Origin: Linyphia triangularis
Lineage: Eukaryota; Arthropoda; Arachnida; Araneae; Linyphiidae
NCBI GenBank assembly: GCA_963978545.1
Contig: OZ021721.1
Coordinates: 101,543,366 to 101,607,365 of the forward strand
DNA length: 64,000 nucleotides
Direction of reading: 5' to 3'
Shown: piece after piece, positions 25,646 to 37,331 of the stretch
Layout: the number at the start of each line of letters is the position of its first letter
Position numbering within the stretch: position 1 is the stretch's first letter
Translations under genes and position numbers: made by a program
The notes under the pieces: generated by a model
What the model was told of the DNA's origin: nothing
What the model saw: the letters and a program-made list of their open reading frames with translations, nothing else
Databases searched by the model: none

Positions 25646-25882
25646 AGGAATGCCAGTACAAAAATCACATCAAAAGTTATTACAGCACTTAATAATGAAA
25701 TTCCAAATATAGAGAACATTATAAAGAAATTAACTCTCACTGCAAAAGCTATCCCCGAGCAAAGTTCGGAACAATTTTTCTCTTCAAACTCATTGAGGTT
25801 CTGTGAAGTAATGAACGTTAAAAAAAGATTTTCTTCTCAACAACTCAGAGAAATGACTAGAAAACGAAAAGTACCTAACTGA
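25646..25882 (+). pseudogene. Possible C-terminal relic of an element-encoded protein
   Basis: Seventy-eight open codons with no start end in TGA at 25880-25882. Unlike other frames here, composition is balanced: a polar first half, then SSEQFFSSNSLRFCEV, and a basic tail ending TRKRKVPN. It lies just inside the left inverted repeat of the 25514-27228 element, where a protein's 3' end could be, so it may be the last exon of a transposase-like protein. No catalytic motif is visible and the family is not recognised. Confidence 0.35.
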
Positions 25883-26127
25883 AGAAAACATTTGTAGGGG
25901 TAAGGGTGGAGAACGATTTGGAAAGAAAATTTCCAGACCTCAGAAAAAGTACTTTATTAGGAAAGTGATGTGGGCGAGTACTAATGAAATTTCACTCTGT
26001 AAGCAAGTATACTAACAATACCATCAATCTTTATCATCAAAATATATGCCATAAAATATTGTATTCTACACCATCAAAGATTGTTTTTCATACAAAGTAT
26101 GATCATGTTTATATTGAATTGTGTATG

Positions 26128-26151
26128 TTATGTTACGTTGTCGTAACATAA
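26128..26151. other. Perfect 10-bp hairpin
   Basis: TTATGTTACG and CGTAACATAA flank a TTGT loop. It is 18 bp upstream of the TTAA element's left end, within the older host element. Function unknown. Confidence 0.75.
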
Positions 26152-26169
26152 GGCTATTGCATGAAATTC

Positions 26170-27079
26170 TTAAGGAGACTTGGTATCCCATATTTTCACA
26201 AAAAATAATAAAAATATAAATTTTCTATTTTTTGCGTGTTTATAATCTTTGAAACCTTCTCAGTATTCTGGCATGTTTTTGAGCTGATTCAATGACTGCA
26301 ATTGCAGAAAAACTATATTTTTATGGAGAATTTAGCATTGCTGTAATAGTTCCGATGTTACGAACGCATTTTTCTCAGTTCGTGATTTTTGAAATTCCCA
26401 TCTTACTCAAAAAGCTTCAGCAAATATGAATGCAATGACTTGAAATTTTTTTGTATTATTCTAAATATCTAATTAACAAAAATAGGCATGGGGTTTTGGA
26501 TGAAATAATTTTTTTTTTACAAATTTAAATGTTGAAAAATACCCGTTTTTTACGTTTTTTTTACTTATGGATACAGTAATAATAATATTTTCTCGAAAAC
26601 TATTTTATTTATTCTAAATCCGATGCCACCGACCAAACGGTATAGTGGTTAGCGTGCTAGCTTCTAGACAGCGAGGTTGCGTGTTCGAGTCCCGTGTTAG
26701 GCATGGGTGTTTGTAAATGTATGTTGGCTTGTCTAATGACGAATGTTTCGGCGCATTATAGCCCTCGTGTTGCTGACGGCGCCAGATAATCTGAAAACAA
26801 CCAACCAACTAAATCAGATGCCTAAGAAGTTAGAATATATCACAAGGAACATATTCTTAAAAAAAATCAGGAAAAAATATTGAAAAATGAAAAAGAAGAT
26901 AGAATTTGAAATTTGATGAATTTTTTTAAATATTTGAAAATTTTGAAAATTTGGAGCATATGTGAACTTTTTTTTAAATAAAATTTAGTTTTTACTTAGT
27001 AATACTTCCAAATATGTAAAAATTATAATTTTAAAGGCATAAATAAAAAAAAAGTTTGAAGGGTACCAAGTCCCTTTAA
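26170..27079. mobile_element. TTAA-flanked inverted-repeat element, copy 2 (contains SINE)
   Basis: Left end TTAAGGAGACTTGGTATCCC and right end GGGTACCAAGTCCCTTTAA. Its interior is collinear with 35751-36468 (shared AAAACTATATTTTTATG, GCATTTTTCTCAGTT, AATACTTCCAAATATGTAAA). It is 910 bp against 718 bp in that copy, and the difference is accounted for by the SINE plus its target duplication. Non-autonomous. Confidence 0.82.
26628..26810 (+). mobile_element. tRNA-derived SINE, copy 1
   Basis: A tRNA-like head (A-box region TAGTGGTTAGCGTG; B-box region GTTCGAGTCC) is followed by a ~105-bp body ending in CCAACCAAC rather than poly(A). It has a 12-bp target duplication, AAATCCGATGCC (26616-26627) and AAATCAGATGCC (26811-26822). 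The homologous TTAA element at 35751-36468 has the unoccupied site AAATCCAATGCC at 36207-36218, which proves the insertion limits. SINEs move using LINE enzymes and are transcribed by RNA polymerase III. Confidence 0.92.
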
Positions 27080-27239
27080 AATTCAAGTTGATTGCGCCAC
27101 CACTAAATATTGTCCAATTTTCATCAAATTCAGTATTACTTATTTTTTTTGTTGGGAGAACAAAATTAGCCGGTGCCCCTGTTAAATTTCAAAGTTTAAA
27201 ATTTTGCCCTTATTTTTGAATAACCCTAATACATATTAT

Positions 27240-27345
27240 AAAAACATGTAATATATTAGGAGGAGGGAGATCCAACCTTCTCTAGCTTCCTTAATCACCC
27301 TTATATAGGATAAAGCCAAATAAAGACCCAACGTCATTTAAAGTT
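27240..27345 (+). repeat. Old ~200-bp satellite, resumed block
   Basis: TTATAAAAACATGTAATATATTAGGAGGAGGGAGATCCAACC-type order (broken here by the 25514-27228 insertion) matches the purine-rich part of the satellite monomer upstream. Confidence 0.65.
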
Positions 27346-27362
27346 TTCGAATGAAGAGTAAC

Positions 27363-27490
27363 TAGAGGTGTTGAACATCACAAAACTTTCAATTACACTA
27401 TTATGCTGACATGCATTGGTGTTATTTGCCGTTTTTATATTTTTATCATTCATTTAGGAAAAATTGCCAGTTTGGCAGTAATTATTGTAT
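27363..27490 (-). repeat. Fragment of the 47-49 kb repeat family
   Basis: Reverse-complement homology to 48890-49030: CAACTTTCAATT, CCGTTTTTATATTTT and CATTCATTTAGGA words occur in the same order. The parallel 61- and 69-codon frames in the two copies reflect this shared DNA and give no evidence for protein. Confidence 0.7.
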
Positions 27491-27995
27491 GGGACTCATT
27501 GGCGGATCCAGTGAGGGGTTATTCAGGGACCGCTCACGTTTTAACGTGCACTGCTCTCAGGATTTGGTTGAAATCAAATAAGATTTGACGAATCCGCATA
27601 GAATATTTTTAATATAAATGTTCTCATCCAAAAAATTGGATTTGAAAAAGCCGAAGACGAAGCAAGACAACAAAGCCAATTATAGTTTGAAAATGTTCAA
27701 TGTGTATATGTATTCGCTGGTAGACTGTTATGTCTATTATATTTAACAATAATTTATCCTGAATCATTTTAGTTGTAGACAGCTCTAACTTATTGTCATA
27801 AATTCATACGTAGTCAACCAATGTGTCGCCTTTATGTTATTGAGACTTTTTAGCTCTTTGTAACATATTCTGTTCAATCAAAGTTAAGTTATTCCATGGT
27901 ATAGTAATGCAACTTAAGAGCAACAAAATTTACCTAAGCTATTCAACAGTCACCTCCCCCTCCGTAATAAAACTTTGGATCAGCCCTTGATGGGA
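27486..27995. mobile_element. Possible degraded inverted-repeat element
   Basis: GGGACTCATTGGCGGATCCAGTGAGGG-like sequence at the left (core GGCGGATCCA) and TGGATCAGCCCTTGATGGG at the right are loosely inverted. GGCGGATCCA near an end is common in hAT-like elements. No target duplication was found, so this is weak. Confidence 0.3.
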
Positions 27996-28370
27996 TTTGA
28001 ATGATCGCCAAAATGGCGATTTTAGCGATATACTTTTAGATAATTCTTATATTATCCGTTCTTGTAAGTGAAACAAAGGAGAAGAGAAAAACGATCGTTG
28101 ATGAGGGATGCTCAACAGAAAAAAAAATGTGTTGAAGACATTCGTTTTTTAGCTTTTTTTCGTCTTTATATAATTTTTACGGGAATTTTGGAGGTGGGGT
28201 TGCTTAGCATACTTTCCTTTACCTATGTAAGTATTTGGGTAATTGAAAATAAAAACTATTAAAAATTGTCATTGGGGTCCTTTTTTCGTTTAAGAGAGTA
28301 CACTTTGTTTTTCTTCTGATCTTTGCTGATAGTAATAAAAAAGCTTCATTAAAGTAAGCCTAATGGTATA

Positions 28371-28774
28371 AAGCCTTGGGCACGATAAGAGCGGAGAGCG
28401 GTGAAAGACTTGCTGAAGACCGATTGAGTAATATAACGGTGGGAGTTGTTCTGATTACGATGAGAGTGAAGGTGATATTTTCAATAAATTCTAAAAGTGA
28501 CGTCATCCAGCGAACTAGCAGAGCGCTTCATTTTGAGTGCCTATCACATACAAGATGAAGTATCTAAAACCAAAATTATTTAATAGTGGGGAGATAATCA
28601 CAAAGCACCACTTAAATATACGTTTCTTAAAAAATAATAAAATAACATTTCAAATTTTAATTCAAAAACCGCCTTCACTCTCATCGTAGCCAGAACAACT
28701 CGCCCCGTTCTATTACTCCTTCGGTCTGCCGCAAGTCTTTCACCGCTCACCGCTCGTATCGTACCCGAGGCTTA
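28371..28774. mobile_element. 404-bp MITE with ~100-bp inverted repeats
   Basis: AAGCCTTGGGCACGATAAGA at the left and the reverse complement AAGCCTCGGGTACGATACGA at the right begin inverted repeats of about 100 bp that also share GAGCGGTGAAAGACTTG, AGTAATATAACGG-like and GATGAGAGTGAAGG words. The G+C content is far above the surroundings. The 60-codon frame at 28376-28558 lies in the left arm and is not a gene. The target duplication is unclear because the flanking satellite is itself degenerate. Confidence 0.82.
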
Positions 28775-29340
28775 AGAATTACTGATGACTTAGGAGAAGG
28801 AGTGTACCGTACCGCTTTACTCATTTAAAAACCAAACTGAATGCTGAAAAAGAGAAGAACAATATCTATTTGAACTTTCAGGGCAATTAACATGAGTTTC
28901 ATAAAACTAATAAATATGGTATCTATCAAAGAAGGGTTAAATCTTTGCATGAAGACTTTCGAAAACAAAACTTTTTTGTAGTAAAATATATAAAATTAAT
29001 GTAGTATTTAGAAAATTTAAAGATTCAACTATTAATAAGTAGTAAGAGTTATAAGGAGTAGAACAAATAAAATAATTCATGACTGTAACGAAGGAGAAAG
29101 GTTACCTATCTAAAATTGCAATACGTCTTTTAATAATTGTCAAAGTTTAAAAATGAAAATGTACACTACTAACTAAAGCGATTTCTTTAATTACGTCAAA
29201 TAACGACAAAAGGTCTGCCTTGCAATCAATAAAGAATATAAAAAAATTAAAGTCGAAAAAGAATTATTAAGAATATAGAAAAAATCTGCAGAGAAAATCC
29301 TTATTATAATAGCTGAATTGGTTTCGTAAGGCATATTTAA
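28775..29340 (+). repeat. Old ~200-bp satellite, right block
   Basis: GATGACTTAGGAGAAGGAGT, CTGAATGCTGAAAAAGAG and AACGAAGGAGAAAGGTTACC segments continue the satellite of 22850-25502 in increasingly degraded form. Confidence 0.55.
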
Positions 29341-29344
29341 TGAA

Positions 29345-29828
29345 AACAATCACTGGAATAAGGTATTTAAACAAGTTACTCGTAACTTGAAATATTCTAT
29401 CTTTTTTCCCTCGACATGTCTGAAATTACTTGTGCGAAATCACTTTTAACAATTCTGAGAAAAAAGCACACACGAAACTACAACGAAAAGGATGTTATTT
29501 GCGAGTTCTTGAAAAGCAAAATATTTGAAGCTTCTCTGTACAAAGAAAAAACGAAAACGTTGAAAAATAAAATAATGGTTTATAAAACCCAGTGAAAAAC
29601 TTCGAGCTATCTTCAAACCCGGCGGTTATTTTGAGAGTACAGTACTTCAAGTAAATAAAATAACAAGTTTTCATCAGGGAAGATCTGTTTTGAATAACCA
29701 AACACTGAACAACTTTTCTAAGGATAGGCTTTATCTGATTGTCATGCGATTTTTGAAAATAATATTTGGATATAAGTATTGAAGTACTTTTATTCCATAG
29801 ATGTAATTCCATACCTTTTATCATTGCT
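29345..29828. other. No recognisable feature
   Basis: A 109-codon minus-strand frame covers 29495-29824, but its lysine/phenylalanine/serine-rich translation has no domain, signal peptide or splice context. I do not call it a gene. Confidence 0.45.
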
Positions 29829-30475
<647 letters not shown>

Positions 30476-32740
30476 GAAAATCCAACTAATGTTTACTAGT
30501 CTTAAGTTTGAAATTGTTCGTTGATGTTTTAATCTGCACGTTCATTAGGATTAACACAAATATTTCGTAATTTATTTAATAAGCTAAATTATGGTAGTGT
30601 TATACGTTGACTCTTAACATGCAGTTAAATAATTGATTTCAAATTTCAGGAATGTCTTTACCCTCTTTAAAACAACTCCTTTATAACATGACAATCCATT
30701 AGTGGAACTGTAATTCACTGACAGCAATGATTATTTTAAATTAAATGACATGCCGTTGAAATTAGGAGATGGGGAATCGTCAATACCTACAAGTTGAAAT
30801 CAAGTAGAAATAATATAGTGGTGTTATAGTGGTTATAGTAAATACTTTTTGCAATTTGATTTCCTGGTTTACAAAACTTTAATATAAGAAGATAAAAATG
30901 GTAATATTAAATGGAAGAAATTTATTTAATTGATAGAAATAGAAGGACATAGTGTTTTGTTTTCATGGAAAATATTTTATTAAGTAAATAAAAGTTGGAG
31001 TCTAGAAAATTTCCGATATATGAATAAATTTAAATATACCTAAGTTAAAATCCCACTGTCAAAAAAAATTCCACACAAGATGAACAGTCTTATATATATA
31101 ATGAGTTATTATTAGTGTTCAGTAAACCGAAGGGTAAAAAACGGAACACCTGAAGAAATAATTCCATGTCTGATCGTCCACAGTTTTAAGTTTTAAAATT
31201 GGAATTACGTGGGAGCTGTTGAATGATTTAAATGTTGTATAAGGAAACAGATGTTATATAAGGATGATCAGTAAAACATGTTATAAATACCCAGACACAC
31301 ACACACAAATTGTTTAAAAAGCCATTTTAAACATTACAACTTTTTTTCAATTTCCAGAAATTTGTTTTAATTCATAATATTTTAACGATGGAAAAAAAAA
31401 AAAAAAAAAACCTGATTTCTATAATACACGCTCTCTTTTTTATCAAAAATAATTCTATTGTTATTATTAAAATATTATGCGTAATAAAGAATCCTTCAAG
31501 AATATAATACTCAAATTTCACTGATAATATGAAACTTTGAACAGATTCAAATTCTCTATCTGCATATATGCATCACTTTATGAAAAAATCCCGGTAAAAA
31601 AAAATCCAAATAAACTTTTATTATTTATACTACATTTTTGAGGATAATTTTTTTTACATACAATTCAATCTAATATGCATTAAATAAGTCTATTGATAAA
31701 AATAGGTAATATTTATTGAAAAGAAGACTCAACTTATTCTGTCAATTTTTTCTATGCAATTTTATTTTAATTTATTAAACATGAGAAATTACTTGTTATT
31801 TCCTGGAGTTGAAAAAACATTAAATTACTATTAAAATAAATTAGTGTTATGATTGTATTTTAGTTTCTTCATTTCAGACTTAGTTAGATCAATCGTAGCT
31901 AATTACTTTGATTTATTTCTCATTTTGTACATCTCAAATTTGAAATCGACGTTTCAATTTAATTAAAAATTTAATCCCTTTTTAAGATAAATTTTTTTTC
32001 GCAATGCTTAAAAATAATTGATACTTAATTCATTAGTTTTCTAAGGTGAAAATGAATTATCTTCAATTTTTTGGAAAAGACATATCCTAACCACAATATC
32101 AGTTGCAAGAGTAAAAATGCTTGTAGAATTATACTAGTTTTAAATAATTAGTAGCTTATTTTTCATGAAGAAAAAATTATGTTCGAAAAAGTTTCACTAG
32201 AGAGTAGTAATCTTTCTGGGAAAACTGGGAAGTGGGGTAGAGGGTTGCAATAAATACTAATGAGTACTTTCTAAAGGAATCTTTACAATATTTGAGCATC
32301 GTAAAGATTCCGCGAAAAATTCCAAACATCCTAACAATTATATACTGATTTGTTATGTATATACGTAATAATTGCTATCTATTATTATGAATTTAAAATG
32401 AGTTAGATATGTCAATTGAAGATACGGTGACTAAAAATCTAAATTAATGCGTATAAGCTCAAATCAAGAAACAACAGGCATACACATTTTTGAGGAAATT
32501 AAAACATTTAGCTTATGTGTTATCAAATCTATTTAAAATTATTTGATAATTAATTAATGCATGTTGAATTTCTTGAAAGTTATTTATATTTCAATACAAC
32601 AACTTTCTTTAAATATCATATATTATATAAATATATATAGCACCAATTGACATTTATTTTAATTTGTTAATAAATTAAACATTAAACTTTAACAGATAGT
32701 TTCAAGCATTTATAAGGAATTGCATAAGTATATTACACTA
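30476..32740. other. No recognisable feature
   Basis: Long A/T-rich stretch with a poly(A) run at about 31392-31410 and a short CA run near 31294. No frame over 60 codons and no recognised repeat. Confidence 0.5.
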
Positions 32741-32744
32741 TATA

Positions 32745-33835
32745 GTCCAGGAAAAAATCACTTGGCAAAAATGTTCCGTTTTTCATGAAAATAAATAATC
32801 AAAAAAGTCTATTAAAATATCTAGCAAAGAAGGGTGTCTGTGGGAGGTGGAGGTTAGGGGATAAGGGCGTTTTTTAACTGAAAAATTAATTTTGGAACAA
32901 TTTAAGCATGTGACACATGCTTTTAGAGTATTTTTTTATGCTGAATCAAATGAAAAGAAAAAAGCAAGACGATGTAATTAATAAAAAAGTTACATAACTT
33001 TTTTTTTATAAAGTTACAGAACTTTTTTATAAACGAAAACTCATGTAAAAACTGAAGAAAGGTAAAATACGACATAAAGAAATAAGAAATTTGTCAGTTC
33101 ATGAAATTTGGCAAATTTTTTTTTTATTTTTCATGAGAATAAAGAAACAAAAGAGTCTTTAAAAATATATAGCAAAGAAGGGTGTTTTTTGAGGGGGTGA
33201 GCAGTGTTTTTTTTTTTTTTTAAACTGAACATTAATTTTTTTATAACCCAGGCATGTGACACAGGTGTGTAGAGTATGTATTGACCCTGAATCAAATGTA
33301 ATAAATTCAAAACGATAAATCAGCCTATAAAAAGTTAAGTCATTTGTCTATATTATAGGTTGCAATATAAAATTTCATTTAATGAACAAAAGCTGAGTGG
33401 AAAATGTTAATAAACAACCAAAATCAAAAGAAAAACTACCAATTAGTAATAAAATAAGTATTTAGTAATGAATATATGAAATAGTTAGTAAATAAGTATC
33501 AGAGATAAGGGTCATCTTTAAATTCTTCTATATAACTGACTATAACTTATAATAGGATAGTTATATCGTATTGATTTTTTCTCCATTCGATTCAGTTTAA
33601 AAAAATACTCCACACACATGCGTCGCATGAATAGGTTATACCAAAATTAATTTTCAATTTAACCCCCCTCCTCACCCATCCCACTCATTCAGAAAACACC
33701 CTGCTTTGCTAGATGTTTTTACAGACTCTTTTGTTTCTTTATTCTCATGACAAATAAAAGTTTTTGCTAAGTTTCATGAACGGACCAATTTTTTTTCTGT
33801 ATGTCGTACTTTACCTTATCCTTTAATTATTTTGA
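32745..33835. repeat. Two direct copies and one inverted copy of a ~350-bp unit
   Basis: TTTTTCATGAAAATAAA... and TTTTTCATGAGAATAAA..., each followed by TAGCAAAGAAGGGTGT, start near 32778 and 33127 in direct orientation. The reverse complement (ACACCCTGCTTTGCTAG, then TTTATTCTCATGA) lies at about 33690-33750. GCATGTGACACA and CTGAATCAAATG occur in both direct copies and degenerate forms in the inverted one. The transcript could fold back on itself. Confidence 0.75.
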
Positions 33836-34106
33836 CCTTTATTTATACCTTATTTATATATTTATTCGAAAAAGTATCAAGAACTAAAGCTACTTAAAAT
33901 TTATATCTATACGTTATTTATTGCTATCATTTTAATTACATGGATGAATATTCATAGCTAAACAAAACGTGAAAATTTAGATTAAAATATAAAATTTATA
34001 TATATATGACTTAATTAAATGTGTCATAGTCAAAATTTGAATAGGTATGATGCCTATTATTATCAGTCTATCAACAGACGCTAGGTTTATATGCTTTTTG
34101 TTCCAG

Positions 34107-34283
34107 TTGGTTGTTTTCAGATTATCTGGCTCCGTCAGCAACACGAGGGCTATAATGCGCCGAAACATTTGTCATTAGACAAGCCAACATACATTTACAA
34201 ACACCCATGCCTAGCACGGGACTCGAACCCGGAACCTCACGGTCCAGAAGCTAGCACGCTAACCACTATCCCGTTTGGTCGGG
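34107..34283 (-). mobile_element. tRNA-derived SINE, copy 2
   Basis: Reverse orientation of the SINE family. It has a perfect 14-bp target duplication, GCTTTTTGTTCCAG, at 34093-34106 and 34284-34297. The empty site is in the sister duplication near 34585-34600. The B-box region reads GGTTCGAGTCC on the minus strand. The 83-codon frame at 34091-34342 is SINE sequence. Confidence 0.94.
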
Positions 34284-34713
34284 GCTTTTTGTTCCAGAAG
34301 CAGATGAGAGTAAAGTTGAGGATATATAGGGTCTGTAAATAAATATTGATTGAGATAATTGGTATCAAAGTTAAGTTTAACCAATTAAATTTTTACACTC
34401 TATACAGAAAATACTCTCTTCATTTCATATTTCTTATTTAAACAAAATGTGAAAATTTAGATTAAAATATAAAATTTATATATATATGACTTATAAATTA
34501 CTTAATTAAATGTGTCCTAGTCAAAATTTGAATAGGCATGATGCCTATTATTATCAATCCATCAACAGACGCTAGGTTTATATGCTTTTTGTTCCAGAAG
34601 CAGATGAGAGTAAATTTGAGGATATATAGGGTTTGTAAATCAATATTGATTGAGATAATCGGTATCAAAGTTAAGTTTAACCAATTAAATTCTTACACTC
34701 TATACAGAAAACA

Positions 34714-34890
34714 GCCGACCAAAAAGTATAGTGGTTAGTGTGCTAGCTTCTAGACCGCGAGGTCGCGGGTTCGAGTCCCGTGTTAGGCATGGGTGTTTGC
34801 AAATGTATGTTGGCTTGTCTAATGACGAATGTTTCGGCGCATTATACCCCTCGTGTTGCTGACTGTGCCAGATAATCTGAAAACAACCAA
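34714..34890 (+). mobile_element. tRNA-derived SINE, copy 3
   Basis: Begins GCCGACCAAAAAGTATAGTG, with B box GGTTCGAGTCC, and ends AAAACAACCAA. It has a perfect 14-bp target duplication, CTATACAGAAAACA, at 34700-34713 and 34891-34904. The A-box side has slightly more changes than the other copies. Confidence 0.94.
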
Positions 34891-35042
34891 CTATACAGAA
34901 AACATTCTCTTCATTTCATAATTTCCCTTCGGAGGTTACCAAAAATTTATTATTTCTATTATTAGAAAACTTATTTAAATAGACTTGGCGCACCAAGTAG
35001 CTGATAAAGTAGTTTAAAGGGTACTTTTTTGAAATCCCTTTT

Positions 35043-35340
35043 ATTAAATTTGATTTTGTGTGAGTGGGTGTATAGTTGGCTTGGTATGTCGATGCAGGCA
35101 AATCTGCGGAGACCTAATTAAACACCTTGCTGTCATCGAGCTTGAACTTGGCAGATAGATTCGTCGCTGATGACAATGCATTCTATCAAATGTTGTCGGA
35201 TGTCACTGTCACTAAAAGGTAGCTTTTATAGAATACTAATAGATCAACTTGGCGTCATCCATTCGAGCTGAAATAGCATTTACACGATCATTAAATAAAC
35301 TCTTTCCTATTGCCAAATTATTTAAAAAAATAATTCTTGA
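35043..35340 (+). repeat. Dispersed repeat, truncated copy B
   Basis: Matches the first ~300 bp of the 10843-11395 and 61889-62455 copies: ATTTTGTGTGAGTGGGTG start, GACCTAATTAA, GCTGAAATAGCATTTA and CTATTGCCAAA end. It stops just before the poly-AT segment at 35330. Confidence 0.72.
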
Positions 35341-35750
35341 TATAACCAATAAAAAATTATATAACCAATAAAACCTTTTTTATTGGTTATATCATTTTCT
35401 TTTTTATCACTTTTTGGTTAACATTTGATCTGAAAATATTTATAATTAATAATGGTAACATTTGACTGCTTAAAAGCAGTCCCAAATTAAAACAATTTTT
35501 TTAGACCCATACATTTTTATTTGCGACCCAACAGTAAATTGAAAATATGCTTTATGTTTTTTTCTCTAGAACACGAGGAAAATTAGGAACCCTGACAGCC
35601 TGAATTATTATCTCCTACTGTACATTCGTATTTTAATTGGTCTGATATGATTACCAAAAATTCTTATCTTTTAATATTTTAACTCAAATAAAAATGAATC
35701 TATATACTCATTCATACAATAAATTCCACATTTATAACAGTTTTGATATA

Positions 35751-36468
35751 TTAAGGGGACTTAGTACTCCTTGTTTTCATTAAAAATAATAAAAATATGA
35801 ATTTTCTATTTTTTGCGTGTTATAATCTTTGAAACCTTCTCCTTATTCTGGTAAGTTTTTGAGTTGATACGTTAACTGCAATTGCAGAAAAACTATATTT
35901 TTATGAAGAATTTAGCATTGCTGCAATAGCTTCTTCAATGTTTCGAACGCATTTTTCTCAGTTTGTGATTTTTGAAATTCCCACCTTACTCAAAATGCTA
36001 AAACCTCAGCAAATATATATGAACTGACTTGAATTTTTTTGTGTGTCATTCTTAATGTCTATTTTACAAAAATGGGCATGAATTTTTTAATAGAGTATAA
36101 ACTTTTTTTTTACAAATTTAAATGTTGAAAAACACATGTTTTTTACCCTTTTTTTTAACTAAGGTTACGGTGATTATCGTTTTTCTCAAACTATTTTACT
36201 TATTCCAAATCCAATGCCTAAAAAGTTAGGGTATATTATTAAGAACATTTTTTTTTGTTTAAATATTGAAAAATGAAAAAGAAGATCGAATTTGAAATTG
36301 TATGAATTTTTTTAAATAATTTAAAATTTTGAAAATTTAGAGCATTATTTAAACTTTTTTTTAATTAAATGTACTTTTTACTTAGTAATACTTCCAAATA
36401 TGTAAACATTATAATTTTAAAGGCTTAAACAAAACAAACAAAGTTTGAAAGGTACCAAGTCCTATTAA
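35751..36468. mobile_element. TTAA-flanked inverted-repeat element, copy 3
   Basis: Left end TTAAGGGGACTTAGTACTCC and right end GGTACCAAGTCCTATTAA. It is collinear with 26170-27079 and holds the unoccupied SINE site at 36207-36218. Length is 718 bp and it has no coding capacity. Confidence 0.82.
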
Positions 36469-36469
36469 A

Positions 36470-37330
36470 ACAACGGAAAACTATACAATTTTCCCAATAA
36501 AACTACTTTTTAAACCATGAAATGCGTATTTCCTACATAAACCGTTTACTTTTCAATAGCTAAATACTCACTACCTGTACACAATCTGGCGTTTAACTTG
36601 AATATTTTTAATTAGTCAAATTGTAGTGATTTTTATACTTCGAACGGGATTTTTAAGAATAACCATTAGTAATACAAAACCCAAAAATGCATTTAAGAAT
36701 GAAATCAATAAATAACCAATGAATATTTATTTCATTGCTTATCTTTTGTTGTGGTAATTCTCTATAAAAGAGTAATGTTTAAATTGGTTTGTTATTGACT
36801 TCTAAAATTCTTGGAATAAAAAAATAATAATTTTCAAACACGATGCAATTCAAATTGGTAACATTCTTTGCAAGGAGAGTGCATTAAAGGGGAAAACAGT
36901 TTTACAGCATTCTCAAGGAAAGCAAATAATCGTACTTTCTCATTTAATTTATGATTTTATTATTATTCTGTATGCATTTTCCTTTTCTAATAAAATAGCT
37001 TCTACTAATATTATATTCAAGTAATGTACAAATATTAAATTCTCAATTGATTCCAAAGTATTTGAATTGGCTCAAATTTAAATTAAATTTTAAAGGGTCA
37101 ACAAAGATGATTAAAGTGCTAGGTTGTTAAAATGAAATATATCTCTAAAATTTAAAATTGAACAGACTCCATTTTATTTATAATTTCTGCTTCTCAAAAC
37201 TGAACAGATTAGATTTTTATATCCTTTTTTGCATACTTTATGAAACTTTAAATTTTAAGACTCATTCAAAAGTAATTGTGATAGAAGGCGTATTTTGTGT
37301 GAAATCGAAGTGGATATACATACTATAACA
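36470..37330. other. No recognisable feature
   Basis: A/T-rich DNA; no frame over 60 codons, no repeat partner seen. Confidence 0.5.
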
Positions 37331-37331
37331 T

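Larger units (their letters stand above)
25514..27228. mobile_element. Element with ~135-bp diverged inverted repeats, host of a nest
   Basis: The left end GTGGGTGATTC and the right end (reverse complement TAGGGTTATTC) begin imperfect inverted repeats that also share AACTTT..ATTT..., GGGCACC, a CAAAATTTTATT-like stretch and a final ATTTAGGGGTGGCCA-like word (about 25514-25640 against 27095-27228). Flanks ATATATATTAT (25503-25513) and ATACATATTAT (27229-27239) differ at one base and may be the target duplication. Satellite monomers resume on both sides. It carries a 78-codon relic on the left and was later hit by a TTAA element. I cannot assign a superfamily. Confidence 0.6.
33940..34930 (+). 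repeat. Ancestral ~290-bp tandem duplication later hit by two SINEs
   Basis: GTGAAAATTTAGATTAAAAT starts at 33969 and 34449. Both copies run through CAACAGACGCTAGGTTTATA, GCTTTTTGTTCCAGAAGC and TTACACTCTATACAGAAAA. Copy one has a SINE at the GCTTTTTGTTCCAG site and copy two has a different SINE at the CTATACAGAAAACA site. Each copy keeps the other's site empty. Confidence 0.9.

Noticed and set aside
27363..28262. Pair of homologous small proteins at 27403-27588 and 48814-49023
   Set aside because: Similar translations come from one dispersed DNA repeat, the frames have different starts and ends, and they diverge into unrelated tails.
29495..29824. 109-codon minus-strand frame
   Set aside because: Low-complexity composition and no motif; length is not exceptional in A/T-rich DNA.
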